NCBI RefSeq assembly: GCF_037935975.1
Contig: NZ_CP149817.1
Location: 558,001-622,000, forward strand
Reading direction: 5' to 3'
DNA length: 64,000 bases
Origin: Teredinibacter turnerae
GTDB taxonomy: Bacteria; Pseudomonadota; Gammaproteobacteria; Pseudomonadales; Cellvibrionaceae
In this document: positions 44,668 to 53,995 of the stretch, piece after piece
Position numbering within the stretch: position 1 is the stretch's first letter
Layout of the letters: every line of letters begins with the position of its first letter
Translations under genes and position numbers: made by a program
The notes under the pieces: generated by a model
Databases searched by the model: none
The model's input: only the letters and a program-made list of their open reading frames with translations
Told to the model about the DNA's origin: nothing

Positions 44668-45264
44668 ATGGGGGGGCGGGTTCGGTCGCACAAGCTCGGT
44701 TTACTGTTTTGGTGTTGGGGCGCGATTTCTATATTTCTTGTGCTCAGTTGTACCGGCGAATCTAGCGCTACCAAAGCAAGCGAGAAGACAAATTCGAAAG
44801 TTTCTCCGGAGCCAGATCGAGTTTCAGTCGAGTTGAAACTAGATGCAAAAGAATTCACTAATTTTTTCGGTTTCTTTTGCGATTCTATCGTAGAAAAAAA
44901 ATGGGATGCCATTAAGGGTGTTACGCAATTTCCATTCATGCTGCGTGGCGAACTTGACGACGAGGGTGAGTTAACAATTAAGTCTGACGACTTTACAAAA
45001 GTCTTTTCGTCATTACTGGCTGAGGAAACCTATCTGCTTGATAATGATGAAATAGTTACTGCCACTTATAAGATTGCGTTGTTGCAAGCCCGTGACAAAG
45101 AATCTTTAAGTGCCGTATCAGATAGCGTGAACTTGAACGGTTTCGAATTTCAAAAGATTGACGGCGAATGGAAGTTTGTTAGATTGGTAACTTATTTGCA
45201 CTTGATGGAAAAGTACAGGGAGGTACACAATGAAAGTATTGAGACAGGGCGCACGCAACAATGA
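44668..45264 (+). CDS. Hypothetical lipoprotein
   Basis: A 198-residue protein with an N-terminal signal (GLLFWCWGAISIFLVLSC) ending in a plausible lipobox around Cys28. The mature part (FTNFFGFFCDSIVEKKWDAI, GEWKFVRLVTYLHLMEKY) looks like a small NTF2-type alpha+beta fold, as in DUF4440-like exported proteins; this is only a resemblance. Its end overlaps the start of the next gene by 35 bases, so the two are coupled. Confidence 0.7.
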   Translation: MGGRVRSHKLGLLFWCWGAISIFLVLSCTGESSATKASEKTNSKVSPEPDRVSVELKLDAKEFTNFFGFFCDSIVEKKWDAIKGVTQFPFMLRGELDDEGELTIKSDDFTKVFSSLLAEETYLLDNDEIVTATYKIALLQARDKESLSAVSDSVNLNGFEFQKIDGEWKFVRLVTYLHLMEKYREVHNESIETGRTQQ

Positions 45265-45982
45265 AGTTGTTCAGCTTCAAATTTTGCTCAACGCACATTT
45301 AAATCCAACGATTAAGCTTAAGAACGATGGTTTTTTTGGGCGGAATACGGAAGACGCAGTTAAGGCGTTTCAACGTGCAAAAGGACTGGTTAGTGACGGT
45401 GTGGTCGGTGCTAAAACATGGCAATCACTTACTAAAAAAATTGTAAATAACGTAACAAAACCGCTTGAGCCACTTAATGCAACTGCTGCCTGGTATGATA
45501 TAGCTGTTGCGGAAATTGGCGTTAAGGAATTGTTGGGGATTGAGAAGAATAATCAGAGAATTATAGAGTACCACTCTACTACTACGCTAGGTGCTAAAAC
45601 CGATGAAATTCCGTGGTGTTCTTAGTTCGTTAATTGGGTGATGAGGCAAGCAGGATTTGAAGGGACTAATAACGCGTTAGCAAAAAGTTGGCTTGATTGG
45701 GGAACTGTAGTTACTGCTCCGCAAAAAGGCGATGTTGTGGTTATTAAACGTAAAAACGCTACTAATGATGCTCGTACGGGTAGCTCATCAGGTTACCACG
45801 TCGGATTTTATGTCACGAGTAGCAACGTCGTTATCTCCTTGCTTGGCGGTAATCAAAGTAATTCAGTTAAAAAATCTAACTTTATGTTGCGCTCATATGA
45901 CATTGCCGGTTTTCGTCGCCCGAAACGTCGTGTACTTGGTTTACCTTTGTCAGTCCACTCATTTATAAAGAACGTGGTTTAG
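45230..45982 (+). pseudogene. Peptidoglycan-binding / CHAP-like (TIGR02594) protein with amber stop
   Basis: One frame runs 45230-45982 with a single TAG at 45623. Residues 1-65 are a peptidoglycan-binding domain (GARNNEVVQLQILLNAHLNP, GRNTEDAVKAFQ, DGVVGAKTW). Residues 85-245 are the TIGR02594/CHAP-like amidase: EIGVKE, then PWCS with the catalytic Cys, TAG, FVNWVMRQAG, GDVVVIKR, HVGFYV with His, GGNQSNSV. The stop falls two codons after the active-site Cys, where relatives read WCS(A/S)FVNW. A single TCG-to-TAG change would explain it. The start has GGGAGG at a good distance. As it stands, only an inactive N-terminal piece of 131 residues is made unless the codon is suppressed. Confidence 0.85.
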
Positions 45983-46034
45983 CTGCTTGGGGTTTTACAG
46001 CAAATTGCGGAGCGCTCTTATATAACGCCCGCAT

Positions 46035-47156
46035 TTAGCAGCCAGCAAATTCTTCACGCTGTTGTCGGTATTCCCCTGGAGTGCAATCGAAAGCGAGTTT
46101 GAATGCGCGATTAAAGGTGGAGGGTGAGCTGAAGCCGCTTTCCAGTGCAATGGTAAGTAACGGTAGTGCTTGCGCGCTGGGAGAATCCAATAGGGCTTTT
46201 GCGTGTTCGATGCGTATTGCGTTTACCCATTGGTTGAAGTTGGGTGCGAGCCCTGTGTTGCGAATTGCGCGACTTATTCGGTATTCCGACGTGTTTAATC
46301 GCTGTGCCACATCCACGAGCTTGAGGTTCGAGGTAAGGTGCAATTGTTCAGCGCGCACGGTAGTCTCCAGCGCTTTGGCGAGCGCTTTTTCTTCCTCCAA
46401 TGGCGCGCGGGCGCGGTTTGTGTGCTGGCCGTTTTCATCCGTCTCGCTTGTGCAATCAATAGTGTCTATAGCGCCCGCCTGGCAGTGAGCCGCATTTTCG
46501 CCAAGATTGACCCGCCAGAATATTAACACCTGCGTAATAAGCAGAATTGCTGTTGCCGTAATGGTGGACATGGTGCGGTCCAGATTAGGGCCACCTGCGG
46601 CCTGGATGGCGTTCACCACTGTTGTCGTGATTATCAGAGCCAGTGCGAAACAGGAAACAAACAGCGTACGCTGCATTTGCCCCTGGGTTGTTTGTTGCTG
46701 ATAGTTCCGGCAGCCCTCCCACAGCGCCAGTAAGAGAAAGCAGGGAGAAAGTAGATTCAGCCACGAGCCCATAGCGGCCATCGACGGTGCAAGCCAGAAT
46801 GCATTTTCGGCTGCGTCCGTTTGGAGGAATTGCAAAAATTCCAGCCCCATCATACATAATGCCGCCGATACTGCGAGCAGAACATGCGGAATGCGCACCC
46901 CTCCCGGCCCGCGAAACAATGCCCGGGCAACCAGCCAATAGCCATTGCAGGTCATGCAGGCGGCCATATTCAGCAGGTGTTCGTACCTGCCCATCTGCTT
47001 ACCATACCCCCAGGTTATTGCCATACACAGTACCGAGCCGGCGAACAGCGCAAACAGCCAGTGCACGGCCTGTTTGTTTTTGGCTGTGAGGTTAAACAGC
47101 AGAGTTAGGGTACTGGTCACCAACAGCAGGGTGATTAAATTGGGATGAATGTTCAT
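46035..47156 (-). CDS. AraC-family regulator with N-terminal membrane domain
   Basis: A 373-residue protein. The first about 215 residues form roughly seven membrane segments (LITLLLVTSTLTLLF, HVLLAVSAALCMMGLEFL, ILLITQVLIFW). The last 110 residues are an AraC DNA-binding domain with two helix-turn-helix units (LKLVDVAQRLNTSEYRISRA and LLTIALESGFSSPSTFNRAF). Such proteins probably sense an envelope signal and bind DNA from the membrane. The divergent DUF2306 gene at 47434 is the likely target, by position. Confidence 0.9.
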   Translation of the reverse strand: MNIHPNLITLLLVTSTLTLLFNLTAKNKQAVHWLFALFAGSVLCMAITWGYGKQMGRYEHLLNMAACMTCNGYWLVARALFRGPGGVRIPHVLLAVSAALCMMGLEFLQFLQTDAAENAFWLAPSMAAMGSWLNLLSPCFLLLALWEGCRNYQQQTTQGQMQRTLFVSCFALALIITTTVVNAIQAAGGPNLDRTMSTITATAILLITQVLIFWRVNLGENAAHCQAGAIDTIDCTSETDENGQHTNRARAPLEEEKALAKALETTVRAEQLHLTSNLKLVDVAQRLNTSEYRISRAIRNTGLAPNFNQWVNAIRIEHAKALLDSPSAQALPLLTIALESGFSSPSTFNRAFKLAFDCTPGEYRQQREEFAGC

Positions 47157-47433
47157 AGCAATTACCGTGGCCCGCTAAGGTGATGTGAAGGATTTATTTG
47201 AACGACCGCTGGAACGACCGCGCTCACCCCGTACTTTTGGCAAATTGATTCGAGTCATGCAATTGCTATTTGCTATTAACAGTGTTGGTCGGCAAAAGCG
47301 TTAGTTTGGGCTTATCGCTCGAAACATTTTCGCTTATTTTTCTGAATTACCAGGTCAAATTCGGAAAATGCGGCGACCAGATGGGAGAATTTTAGCAAGC
47401 TGACCGCTCCTTGATTCTAACGGAGTAATTTAT

Positions 47434-48270
47434 ATGGCAGAGGTGTCGCTCGTTCGCCCCGCCAAGGTGAGGTGGGTCAGTATCTTTTCTATACACAATG
47501 GTTTGAGCGTTTGGTGCGGGGCTATGTTCGGTGCTCAAGTACTGTTCGCATTCTATTTGTTATGTATTTATTTGCTGCCTACATTAGTGGGCGCGACGGA
47601 AATCCTGCAGCAATCCGGCTCGATTAAAGGTTATCGTGAAGGCGACGCTGCGGGTAACTTCATCTTTCTATCTCACGTTATTCCGGCCGCTCTGCTTAGT
47701 GTTTCTGGTACTTTGCAGCTTATTCCGAGCATCCGAAATAATCATCTCCAGTTTCGTCGTTGGAACGGGCGCTTTTTCCTGACTATGGGAGTTTTGGGCG
47801 CTGTAACGGGGTTGTACCTCACCTGGGTTCGCGGCGCCCGCCTGTCGGATATTGGCGCCATCGGCATAATCTTGAATGGTCTATTGATTCCGGTGTTTGT
47901 CGCTTTGGCGTGGCGTTTTGCATTGCTCAAACAGTGGAACAGCCATCAGCGCTTTGCGGTGCATGCATACATTCTTATTAATGGCGTGCTGAGTTTTCGC
48001 TTGTTTTTGATGAGCTGGTACTTCCTGAATCAAGGCGCCAACGGCAACAACTCTACCTTGGACGGGCCCGCCGATATCGCCCTGAGCTTTGCCTGCTACT
48101 GCGTGCCAATGGCCGTTTACGAGTTGTGTCGATGGGCGCAAAGCGCAGGCATATCGGTTAGGAGCGTGACGGCAATCACCGTCTGGGTAATGGCGTGTGG
48201 GACATTTATTGGCATGCTAACAGCGGCTGCGTTTATGTGGGCCCCGAAACTGGTGGCGATTTACAGCTGA
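47434..48270 (+). CDS. DUF2306 membrane protein
   Basis: A 278-residue integral membrane protein with about seven hydrophobic segments. The FLSHVIPAALLSVSGTLQLIP and HRWNGRFFL-like (FRRWNGRFFLTMG) patterns and a conserved HQRFAVHAYIL segment match the DUF2306 family. The conserved histidines suggest a haem- or quinone-linked role, but none is proven. The start follows ACGGAG. The divergent membrane AraC-type regulator 277 bases upstream probably controls it. Confidence 0.8.
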   Translation: MAEVSLVRPAKVRWVSIFSIHNGLSVWCGAMFGAQVLFAFYLLCIYLLPTLVGATEILQQSGSIKGYREGDAAGNFIFLSHVIPAALLSVSGTLQLIPSIRNNHLQFRRWNGRFFLTMGVLGAVTGLYLTWVRGARLSDIGAIGIILNGLLIPVFVALAWRFALLKQWNSHQRFAVHAYILINGVLSFRLFLMSWYFLNQGANGNNSTLDGPADIALSFACYCVPMAVYELCRWAQSAGISVRSVTAITVWVMACGTFIGMLTAAAFMWAPKLVAIYS

Positions 48271-48379
48271 TATGGGTGCGGCGAGCTTTTGATGACGGCG
48301 GAGTGCGAAAACGGCCTGAACTGAGCCCGAGCGATAAAACGATGCAGGCGTATCAAACCCTTCATGGCATGTCGCGTCT

Positions 48380-49084
48380 TTACATACCGTAGCGCAATTC
48401 CAGCTCTGTCAAAGCGTCCTGGTAGGGTGCTCGCCTGGGGCCTTCCGGTATGGCAGACAGTTTAGCGCGTATCAGGTGAGCCATGCTGGGGTCGTTCGAT
48501 TGTGCGAGTAGGGGGAGCGCGATTTTTTCGAATTCAAGCCCTTGCCTATCCAAGGCTTCTATAATCCGGCTCATGCCGCTGTAACCCCCATTTTCGATAA
48601 GCTGCTGGATGGCAAAACTTTGAATTTCCGGGTTATCGTTGGCGTCGATAGCCTGGTTAAAAACCCGCATGCCTTCGCCTACAGGAGGCGTAATTTGCAA
48701 AGCGTGAATTTTTTCCACGTCGTTTAACGACGAAAAGTATTCCCTGGCGTACTCGGCGAATTCTACTGCGCGCATACTGGCGGCCTGGTAATAGGTGAAA
48801 GCGTCGCTACCTTGCTCCGCGAGTGGGGGCGTTTCGCGGCCAAAGGTCTCTTGGGTGCCGTTCGCTTCGTTGCCTGGATTTTTTGTTATCCGCTGGGAGC
48901 GAGTTAATCTCGGCTGCGTGGTTTCCGGTGCGCATACAGCGTCTGTGCGAATCGCTTTAGCAGGTTCGTTGTCTGGCGTTAAATACGCATATTGTGTGGC
49001 AGAATCCGCCGTGGATAAACGAATCAATAACGCCAGGTTACAGAGTAAAGATATGGTAAATAGAATAATAAAGATCGATTTCAT
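48380..49084 (-). CDS. Anchored hypothetical protein with helical repeats
   Basis: A 234-residue protein with an N-terminal membrane anchor (MKSIFIILFTISLLCNLALL), a disordered linker of about 70 residues, then a helical C-terminal part (FAIQQLIENGGYSGMSRII, FEKIALPLLAQSNDPSMAHLI) whose spacing looks like HEAT/Armadillo repeats. The soluble part is probably periplasmic. No specific family is recognised. It is convergent with the DUF2306 gene. Confidence 0.7.
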   Translation of the reverse strand: MKSIFIILFTISLLCNLALLIRLSTADSATQYAYLTPDNEPAKAIRTDAVCAPETTQPRLTRSQRITKNPGNEANGTQETFGRETPPLAEQGSDAFTYYQAASMRAVEFAEYAREYFSSLNDVEKIHALQITPPVGEGMRVFNQAIDANDNPEIQSFAIQQLIENGGYSGMSRIIEALDRQGLEFEKIALPLLAQSNDPSMAHLIRAKLSAIPEGPRRAPYQDALTELELRYGM

Positions 49085-49205
49085 TCAGTGTCTCTATCGT
49101 TTATGTAATAAAGGCTGGCGGTGTTTGCGTAGTCTTAACGTTTTATATGAAGAGTGGCCGTCAGCCCAAAATAAAGAAGCGCCAGGCTAACGGCGGCTCA
49201 GGCAA

Positions 49206-49700
49206 TTATTGACGGCTTAGCCATACGAAGGTGCTGCTGGAAGGCTGACCTGTAAAATTGTAAGTCATTAAAAATCCCAGCCAGTTATCGCCGCCAGACC
49301 AGATGGTCGCTACGCCACGGTGTACACCATAACCGTGATCGAAGGAGAAAACCAAGCCGCTGCCATCACTGTCGATAGCCGCGGCAACTTTGCCCCAGTT
49401 ACAATTACCGCTCCAGCAGGATTTCCACATTTCCACGTAGTGCTGTATATATGTGTGAGTAGTCTGTGTGGTAGTGCCATCGCCATTATCGACACGAACC
49501 ACTTTGGTTTTGCATTCTTCGGTAATAATCACTTGAGTGACATCGTTGGGTTGCACGTTGGTATTAATCCAATTCCCCACTTCTTTTACCTGACCAAAAA
49601 TGCAGACTGATGCAGTACTCGCCTGCGACGCGGTGATTGCAAATATTGCGAGCAGGGCTCTTAGATAATTATTAAAAAACAGCTTTGTTAGCGATTTCAT
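49206..49700 (-). CDS. Secreted hypothetical protein
   Basis: A 164-residue exported protein. The signal peptide is MKSLTKLFFNNYLRALLAIF followed by AITASQASTA, with cleavage near residue 30. The mature part is rich in Trp, Gly and Ser with three or four cysteines (VCIFGQ, TEECKTK, KSCWSGNCNWG), suggesting a disulfide-bonded beta protein. The frame opens at 49712, but ATG 49700, preceded by GGAGC, gives the proper signal peptide. No family was recognised. Confidence 0.75.
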   Translation of the reverse strand: MKSLTKLFFNNYLRALLAIFAITASQASTASVCIFGQVKEVGNWINTNVQPNDVTQVIITEECKTKVVRVDNGDGTTTQTTHTYIQHYVEMWKSCWSGNCNWGKVAAAIDSDGSGLVFSFDHGYGVHRGVATIWSGGDNWLGFLMTYNFTGQPSSSTFVWLSRQ

Positions 49701-50639
49701 AAAATGCTCCATCTTAGGTTATTTTTTTGAGCTAATCCGTAAAACTGTGGTTTTGTTTGTTGCTGCAGTGCTTTGCGCTGCAAGATTATTAGATCACATA
49801 TTAATTATATGTTTTGTTAAGTCGCTGCTGTTTTGTTTGTGTTTAGGAATAAAGTGGCGTGTTTTATTTTTATAATTCCGTGTTGCTGCGTTCTATATTT
49901 TTCGGTGATTTTTTAAAATGAAATTTGCATTTTCTATAAATGTTGGTTATTCAAATTGTGGCGCCAGAGGGCTGTTGAGCGGGGCGTAAGGCAAAACGCT
50001 GCTTCCATTGGTCAGTGCTTTATCCTGTTGAGATCATTTTCAGTAGCAGAGTTGAGGTGGGTCTGTGGGAGCTTGTATTGGCGGCGCTATTGCAGCTCTC
50101 CCTGGCGGGTGTTTTCGTTAGTCGTATTTAAGTTTGACAGTCTTTATGTTGACAGGCTTTATATTGATAGTCTTTATGCTAGTGGTGCCGAAAAAACTGG
50201 GCGGTCAACGGATGCGAACAAATTCCTATTAACTCGGCAATCAAAATAGCAACGCCAATAGATCAAAATAGCAACGCGAATAGAGGGTGCAGAGAAGTGC
50301 CGACGGGAGACTAGTCGTTGCTATATCTGGAGTGTTCTGTCTGTTAATGGTTCAATTTAGGGGCGTTCCCACAGTCGATACCGCCGCGCTCGGCAGCTAT
50401 ATCATCACGACAATTGGATGTTCGCTTGAGAATAGGCTCTGAAGTGGCGATATTGGGTTCGGAAAATCGCCTGCGAACCTCGGCTTTCGTGTTGACAGCA
50501 GGGTTGCTATTATTCGCCCTAAATAAACAAACTAAAATTAGTGCGTTATTTCTGATAATGTCGGTATCTGGCCATTGCACCGAGCGATGAATCGCTCTGC
50601 AGATACCCATACGCACTGGTCGTCACATTCCGAGTTGCC
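49701..50639. other. Long gap upstream of the mannan locus, with short repeats
   Basis: About 940 bases without a supported gene. It contains a 15-bp tandem repeat, three copies, at 50134-50178 (TTGACAGTCTTTATG and variants), then two copies of ATCAAAATAGCAACGC near 50240-50275. Near 50530 a small palindrome ACTAAAATTAGT lies in the presumed promoter area of the ROK regulator gene. Confidence 0.6.
50134..50178. repeat. 15-bp tandem repeat (3 copies)
   Basis: TTGACAGTCTTTATG, TTGACAGGCTTTATA and TTGATAGTCTTTATG follow each other directly. Two of the units contain a perfect TTGACA. The array is non-coding and lies about 460 bases before the ROK regulator gene. Confidence 0.85.
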
Positions 50640-51878
50640 GTGAACATGAAGTTTTACCGAAGTACAGACGCACAAAGCGCGCTTTTGCAGTGTCGCCATA
50701 ACGAAAAGTATATTCTGAACCTGCTGCGCAAAAAGCGGAAAGAGAGCAAAGCGAACCTGGCTCGCGACAGCGGTCTTACCGCTGCTGCGGTAGGCGACAT
50801 GATCAAACAGCTTTCCGCCAAAGGTCTGGTGGAAGAGGTTGGTAAAGTACAAGGTGATATGGGGCAGCCTGCGACGCTCTATGCGCCAGCGAAAAACGGG
50901 GCGTATGGGCTGGGAGTGAGTATTTCCCGCTCTTTCATTCAAACCCTGATTGTCGACTTCGATGGGAATATTGTTGCGGAAAAAAAGCACCACCTGATAT
51001 TACCTGCACCGGAGGAAGTGTTCGACCTGCTGCTTAAGGATATTGCCGCCTTGTGCGAACCTCTGCCGAGTGCTATTCAGGAGCGTATTGTGGGCCTCGG
51101 TGTCGCGCAGCCCTTTAATATCAGCGTGTGGGAAAAAGAAAACTCGAACTGGCGCGATTGGGACAGCTTCGATCTGGCCCGTCTGTTGGGCTCCGCTCTG
51201 AATATGCCGTCGTTCAAACAAAACGACGTGAATGCGGCCGCGTTGGCAGAGATGATGTTTCGCGAAGATTACGATGTTAACGAGTTTATGTACCTGTTTT
51301 TTGGCAGTTCACAGGTACAAAGCCTGGGCGGCGGTTTGATCCTGGATGGCGATTGTCGTACCGGCTCGTCTGGCAATGCTGGAGATTTCGGCTTGTTGCC
51401 GGTGCCGCGCCACCCTCAAGTCAATTGGGCCAGTGATGCCGGTGGCGAAACCACCTATCTGACCAACCGTTGCTCATTTTATTCTCTGGTTCGCTTTTTA
51501 AAGGCTGAGGGCGTCGATCTTGTTAGTGGCGAGCCGCTTCACGAGGTTTTATCTGCCCAGCCTGTGTCGGTGAATGTCTGGCTGGAGCAATGCGTAGCCG
51601 CGTTGGCCAGTGGCGTGCTTGCTTTGCAGGCGCTGGTGGATGTGCCGGAACTGGTGATTGATTGCGAAGATGACGATGCTTACCTGGTCGAGCGGATTAT
51701 CTCTTTATTGACGGTAAAGCTGGCCGATGTCATTCGCGAAGGGGTTACCCTGCCGAAAATCGCTAAAGGGGTATTTGGCAGCAATGCGTCGGCCATTGGC
51801 GCAGCAACCTTGCCGTTCGATGCCTTTTTCTCTCCAAAAGTGAACGGCAATACGCCCTTGCGCCGCAAAGGTTCGTAA
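50640..51878 (+). CDS. ROK-family transcriptional regulator of the mannan locus
   Basis: A 412-residue NagC/XylR-type ROK repressor. The winged helix-turn-helix is at residues about 20-80 (NEKYILNLLRKKRKESKANL, LTAAAVGDMIKQLSAKGLVEE). The sugar-binding ROK domain follows (GLGVAQPFNISVWE, FKQNDVNAAALAEMMF, GNAGDFGLLPVPR). The zinc-binding cysteine motif of catalytic ROK kinases is not evident, fitting a pure regulator. The start is GTG 50640 (GAG 5 bases before) or ATG 50646. It lies directly upstream of the transporter gene and should sense a mannan-derived sugar or sugar phosphate. The palindromes ACTTAGTAAG (about 51976) and ACTTAATAAG (about 56700) are candidate operators. Confidence 0.88.
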   Translation: MNMKFYRSTDAQSALLQCRHNEKYILNLLRKKRKESKANLARDSGLTAAAVGDMIKQLSAKGLVEEVGKVQGDMGQPATLYAPAKNGAYGLGVSISRSFIQTLIVDFDGNIVAEKKHHLILPAPEEVFDLLLKDIAALCEPLPSAIQERIVGLGVAQPFNISVWEKENSNWRDWDSFDLARLLGSALNMPSFKQNDVNAAALAEMMFREDYDVNEFMYLFFGSSQVQSLGGGLILDGDCRTGSSGNAGDFGLLPVPRHPQVNWASDAGGETTYLTNRCSFYSLVRFLKAEGVDLVSGEPLHEVLSAQPVSVNVWLEQCVAALASGVLALQALVDVPELVIDCEDDDAYLVERIISLLTVKLADVIREGVTLPKIAKGVFGSNASAIGAATLPFDAFFSPKVNGNTPLRRKGS

Positions 51879-51972
51879 GGCAAGGGTTCCGAGTCCGGCA
51901 CAGGGCAGGAAGAAATCTATCGCTTACTTGTTGCACAATTGAAAGTAGAGGCATAAACTACATAAATAAACT

Positions 51973-51983
51973 TTACTTAGTAA
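51973..51983. promoter_or_regulatory. Candidate ROK operator upstream of the SSS transporter
   Basis: TTACTTAGTAA is an 11-base palindrome in the 181-base gap between the ROK gene and the transporter gene. The core ACTTARTAAG recurs in a perfect palindrome upstream of the GH26 gene (56699-56711). Shared sites in front of two operons of the same locus point to a common regulator. Confidence 0.5.
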
Positions 51984-52059
51984 GACCCCGTGATCTTTTT
52001 CGTTTGGGGAAAGGTCGTGCGGATCTGCCAACAATAATAATAAACAGCGAGAAACACAT

Positions 52060-53964
52060 ATGACGCTGGCTTTTATCGATATCGCCATTGTGGTGGCGTA
52101 CATTCTGGGAACGCTCGGTATCGGTTTTTGGATATCAAAGCGCGCATCGAGAACCATGCAGCACTATTTTCTGGGGGGTAACCGCCTACCGTGGTGGGCG
52201 CTCGGTCTCAGTAATGCCTCTGGGCAGTTCGATATTAGCGGCACCATGCTAATGGTGTTCTGGCTATTTGTTTACGGTCTTAAAAGCATTTATTTACCTT
52301 GGTTGTGGCCCGCGTTCAACCAGGTGTTTTTAATGATTTTCCTCAGTTTGTGGTTGCGTCGTTCCGGCGTTATGACCGGTGCGGAATGGATTCGCTTTCG
52401 GTTTGGCGAGGGCCGCGGAGCGACCCTTTCCAATTGCATTGTTATTGCGTTTGCGCTTTGTCTGGTGCTGGGTTATCTCGCATATGGCTTTATAGGTATC
52501 GGCAAATTTGCGGCCGTATTTTTGCCGTGGCAACTGCACTCCGATCCCTACTGGAACGAAATTTATTACGGCGTCATCATTACCGCAATTACTACTTTTT
52601 ACGTGGTGAAAGGTGGTATGTATTCGGTGGTTTTTACCGAGGTACTGCAGTTTATTATGATGACGATTGCCAGCATAGCGGTGGGTATAATCGCTATTCA
52701 AATGGTCGACCCAGCGGTGTTGCGTGCGAGTGTGCCAGAGGGTTGGTTTAGCGTTGGCTTTGGCTGGGAGTTGGGCTTGGATTGGGACAGGCTGTTGCCC
52801 GCGGCACAAACGAAAGTTGTAGATGAGGGCATGAACCTGTTCGGCATTTTCGTTGGTATGGTATTGCTGCGTGGCATATTAGTAAGTTTGGCCGGGCCCG
52901 CGCCCAACTACGACATGCAACGCATACTCTCCGCAAAAGGTCCGCGGGAAGCGGCCTACATGAGTGCATTTGTCAGTGTCGTGTTGCAGGTTCCACGTTA
53001 TATGCTGGTTACCGGGCTCACCGCGCTGGCACTGGTATTTTTTATGCCGGAGCTGGTCGGCATGGGGAATAACCTCGATTTTGAGCAGATTCTACCGTTT
53101 GTTATTCGCAATTATATTCCAGTCGGGCTGGCTGGTTTGCTGGTTGCAGGTCTGATTGCTGCGTACATGTCCACCTTCGCCGCCACTACAAATGCGGCGC
53201 CCGCATATATAGTCAACGATATTTATAAGCGTTACTTTCGGCCCAATGCCGATGAAAAAACCTACGTCCGGCTAAGCTATTTTGTCTCGATTTTATTTGT
53301 CATTCTAGGCTCTCTGGTCGGGCTGTTCGTGCCATCACTCAACGCTATTGTACTCTGGATCGTTGGCGCGCTGTACGGCGGCTATACAGCGGCAAATGTG
53401 CTGAAATGGTATTGGTGGCGATTTAACGGCTACGGATATTTTTTTGGTATGTTGGCGGGAATTCTCGCGGCGATTCCGTTGATGTTTGTGGAGATCAGCG
53501 AGTTAAATGCATTCCCCATTATTCTCGTTGTGTGTTTGGTGGCTAGTATTGCAGGTTCGCTGCTAACACCACCCGACGACATGGCCGTTTTGCAACAATT
53601 TTATTTGCGAGTGCGTCCCTGGGGGGTTTGGCGGCCGGTGTATCAAAGCCTGCTGAATGATTATCCTCAGCTTCAGCCCAATCGCAATGTAAAGCGCGAT
53701 TTGATTAATGTTGGTGTTGGCTTGCTGTGGCACAGCGCGCTAACGTCCATCGGTATTTTGTTGGTTTTACAGCAGTGGAGTGCACTGGTGTTTGCTGTTG
53801 GCGTAGTCGCCATCGCGAGTGGATTTCTGAAGCTGAATTGGTTTGATCACCTTGCTGATTATCCCGATGAATACGCAAGTGCCGGTGATCCCGCTGATAA
53901 ATCTCCCAAGAACGCAACACAGCCGGCGTCTAACGCACAGCTGGCGGAAGTGTTGCATCCTTAA
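52060..53964 (+). CDS. Sodium:solute symporter (SSS family), probable mannobiose transporter
   Basis: A 634-residue inner-membrane protein with about 14 membrane segments. The SSS/SLC5 pattern is clear: IAIVVAYILGTLGIGFWISK, YFLGGNRLPWWALGLSNAS in the first helices, GLIAAYMSTFAATTNAAPAY in the sodium-site helix. The C-terminal extension after residue 500 has two further segments. Symporters of this subfamily in mannan clusters move disaccharides into the cytoplasm with sodium. It is followed after 31 bases by the GH130 phosphorylase gene and then by the epimerase, so the three form an operon for taking up and breaking mannobiose. The substrate is inferred from the neighbours. Confidence 0.9.
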   Translation: MTLAFIDIAIVVAYILGTLGIGFWISKRASRTMQHYFLGGNRLPWWALGLSNASGQFDISGTMLMVFWLFVYGLKSIYLPWLWPAFNQVFLMIFLSLWLRRSGVMTGAEWIRFRFGEGRGATLSNCIVIAFALCLVLGYLAYGFIGIGKFAAVFLPWQLHSDPYWNEIYYGVIITAITTFYVVKGGMYSVVFTEVLQFIMMTIASIAVGIIAIQMVDPAVLRASVPEGWFSVGFGWELGLDWDRLLPAAQTKVVDEGMNLFGIFVGMVLLRGILVSLAGPAPNYDMQRILSAKGPREAAYMSAFVSVVLQVPRYMLVTGLTALALVFFMPELVGMGNNLDFEQILPFVIRNYIPVGLAGLLVAGLIAAYMSTFAATTNAAPAYIVNDIYKRYFRPNADEKTYVRLSYFVSILFVILGSLVGLFVPSLNAIVLWIVGALYGGYTAANVLKWYWWRFNGYGYFFGMLAGILAAIPLMFVEISELNAFPIILVVCLVASIAGSLLTPPDDMAVLQQFYLRVRPWGVWRPVYQSLLNDYPQLQPNRNVKRDLINVGVGLLWHSALTSIGILLVLQQWSALVFAVGVVAIASGFLKLNWFDHLADYPDEYASAGDPADKSPKNATQPASNAQLAEVLHP

Positions 53965-53995
53965 ACCGCTTCTCTGTCAACGTAGTAGGAAGCTT

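Noticed and set aside
49956-50249. Plus-strand 97-codon frame
   Set aside because: Odd composition, no ribosome-binding site, and it runs through the 15-bp tandem repeat.
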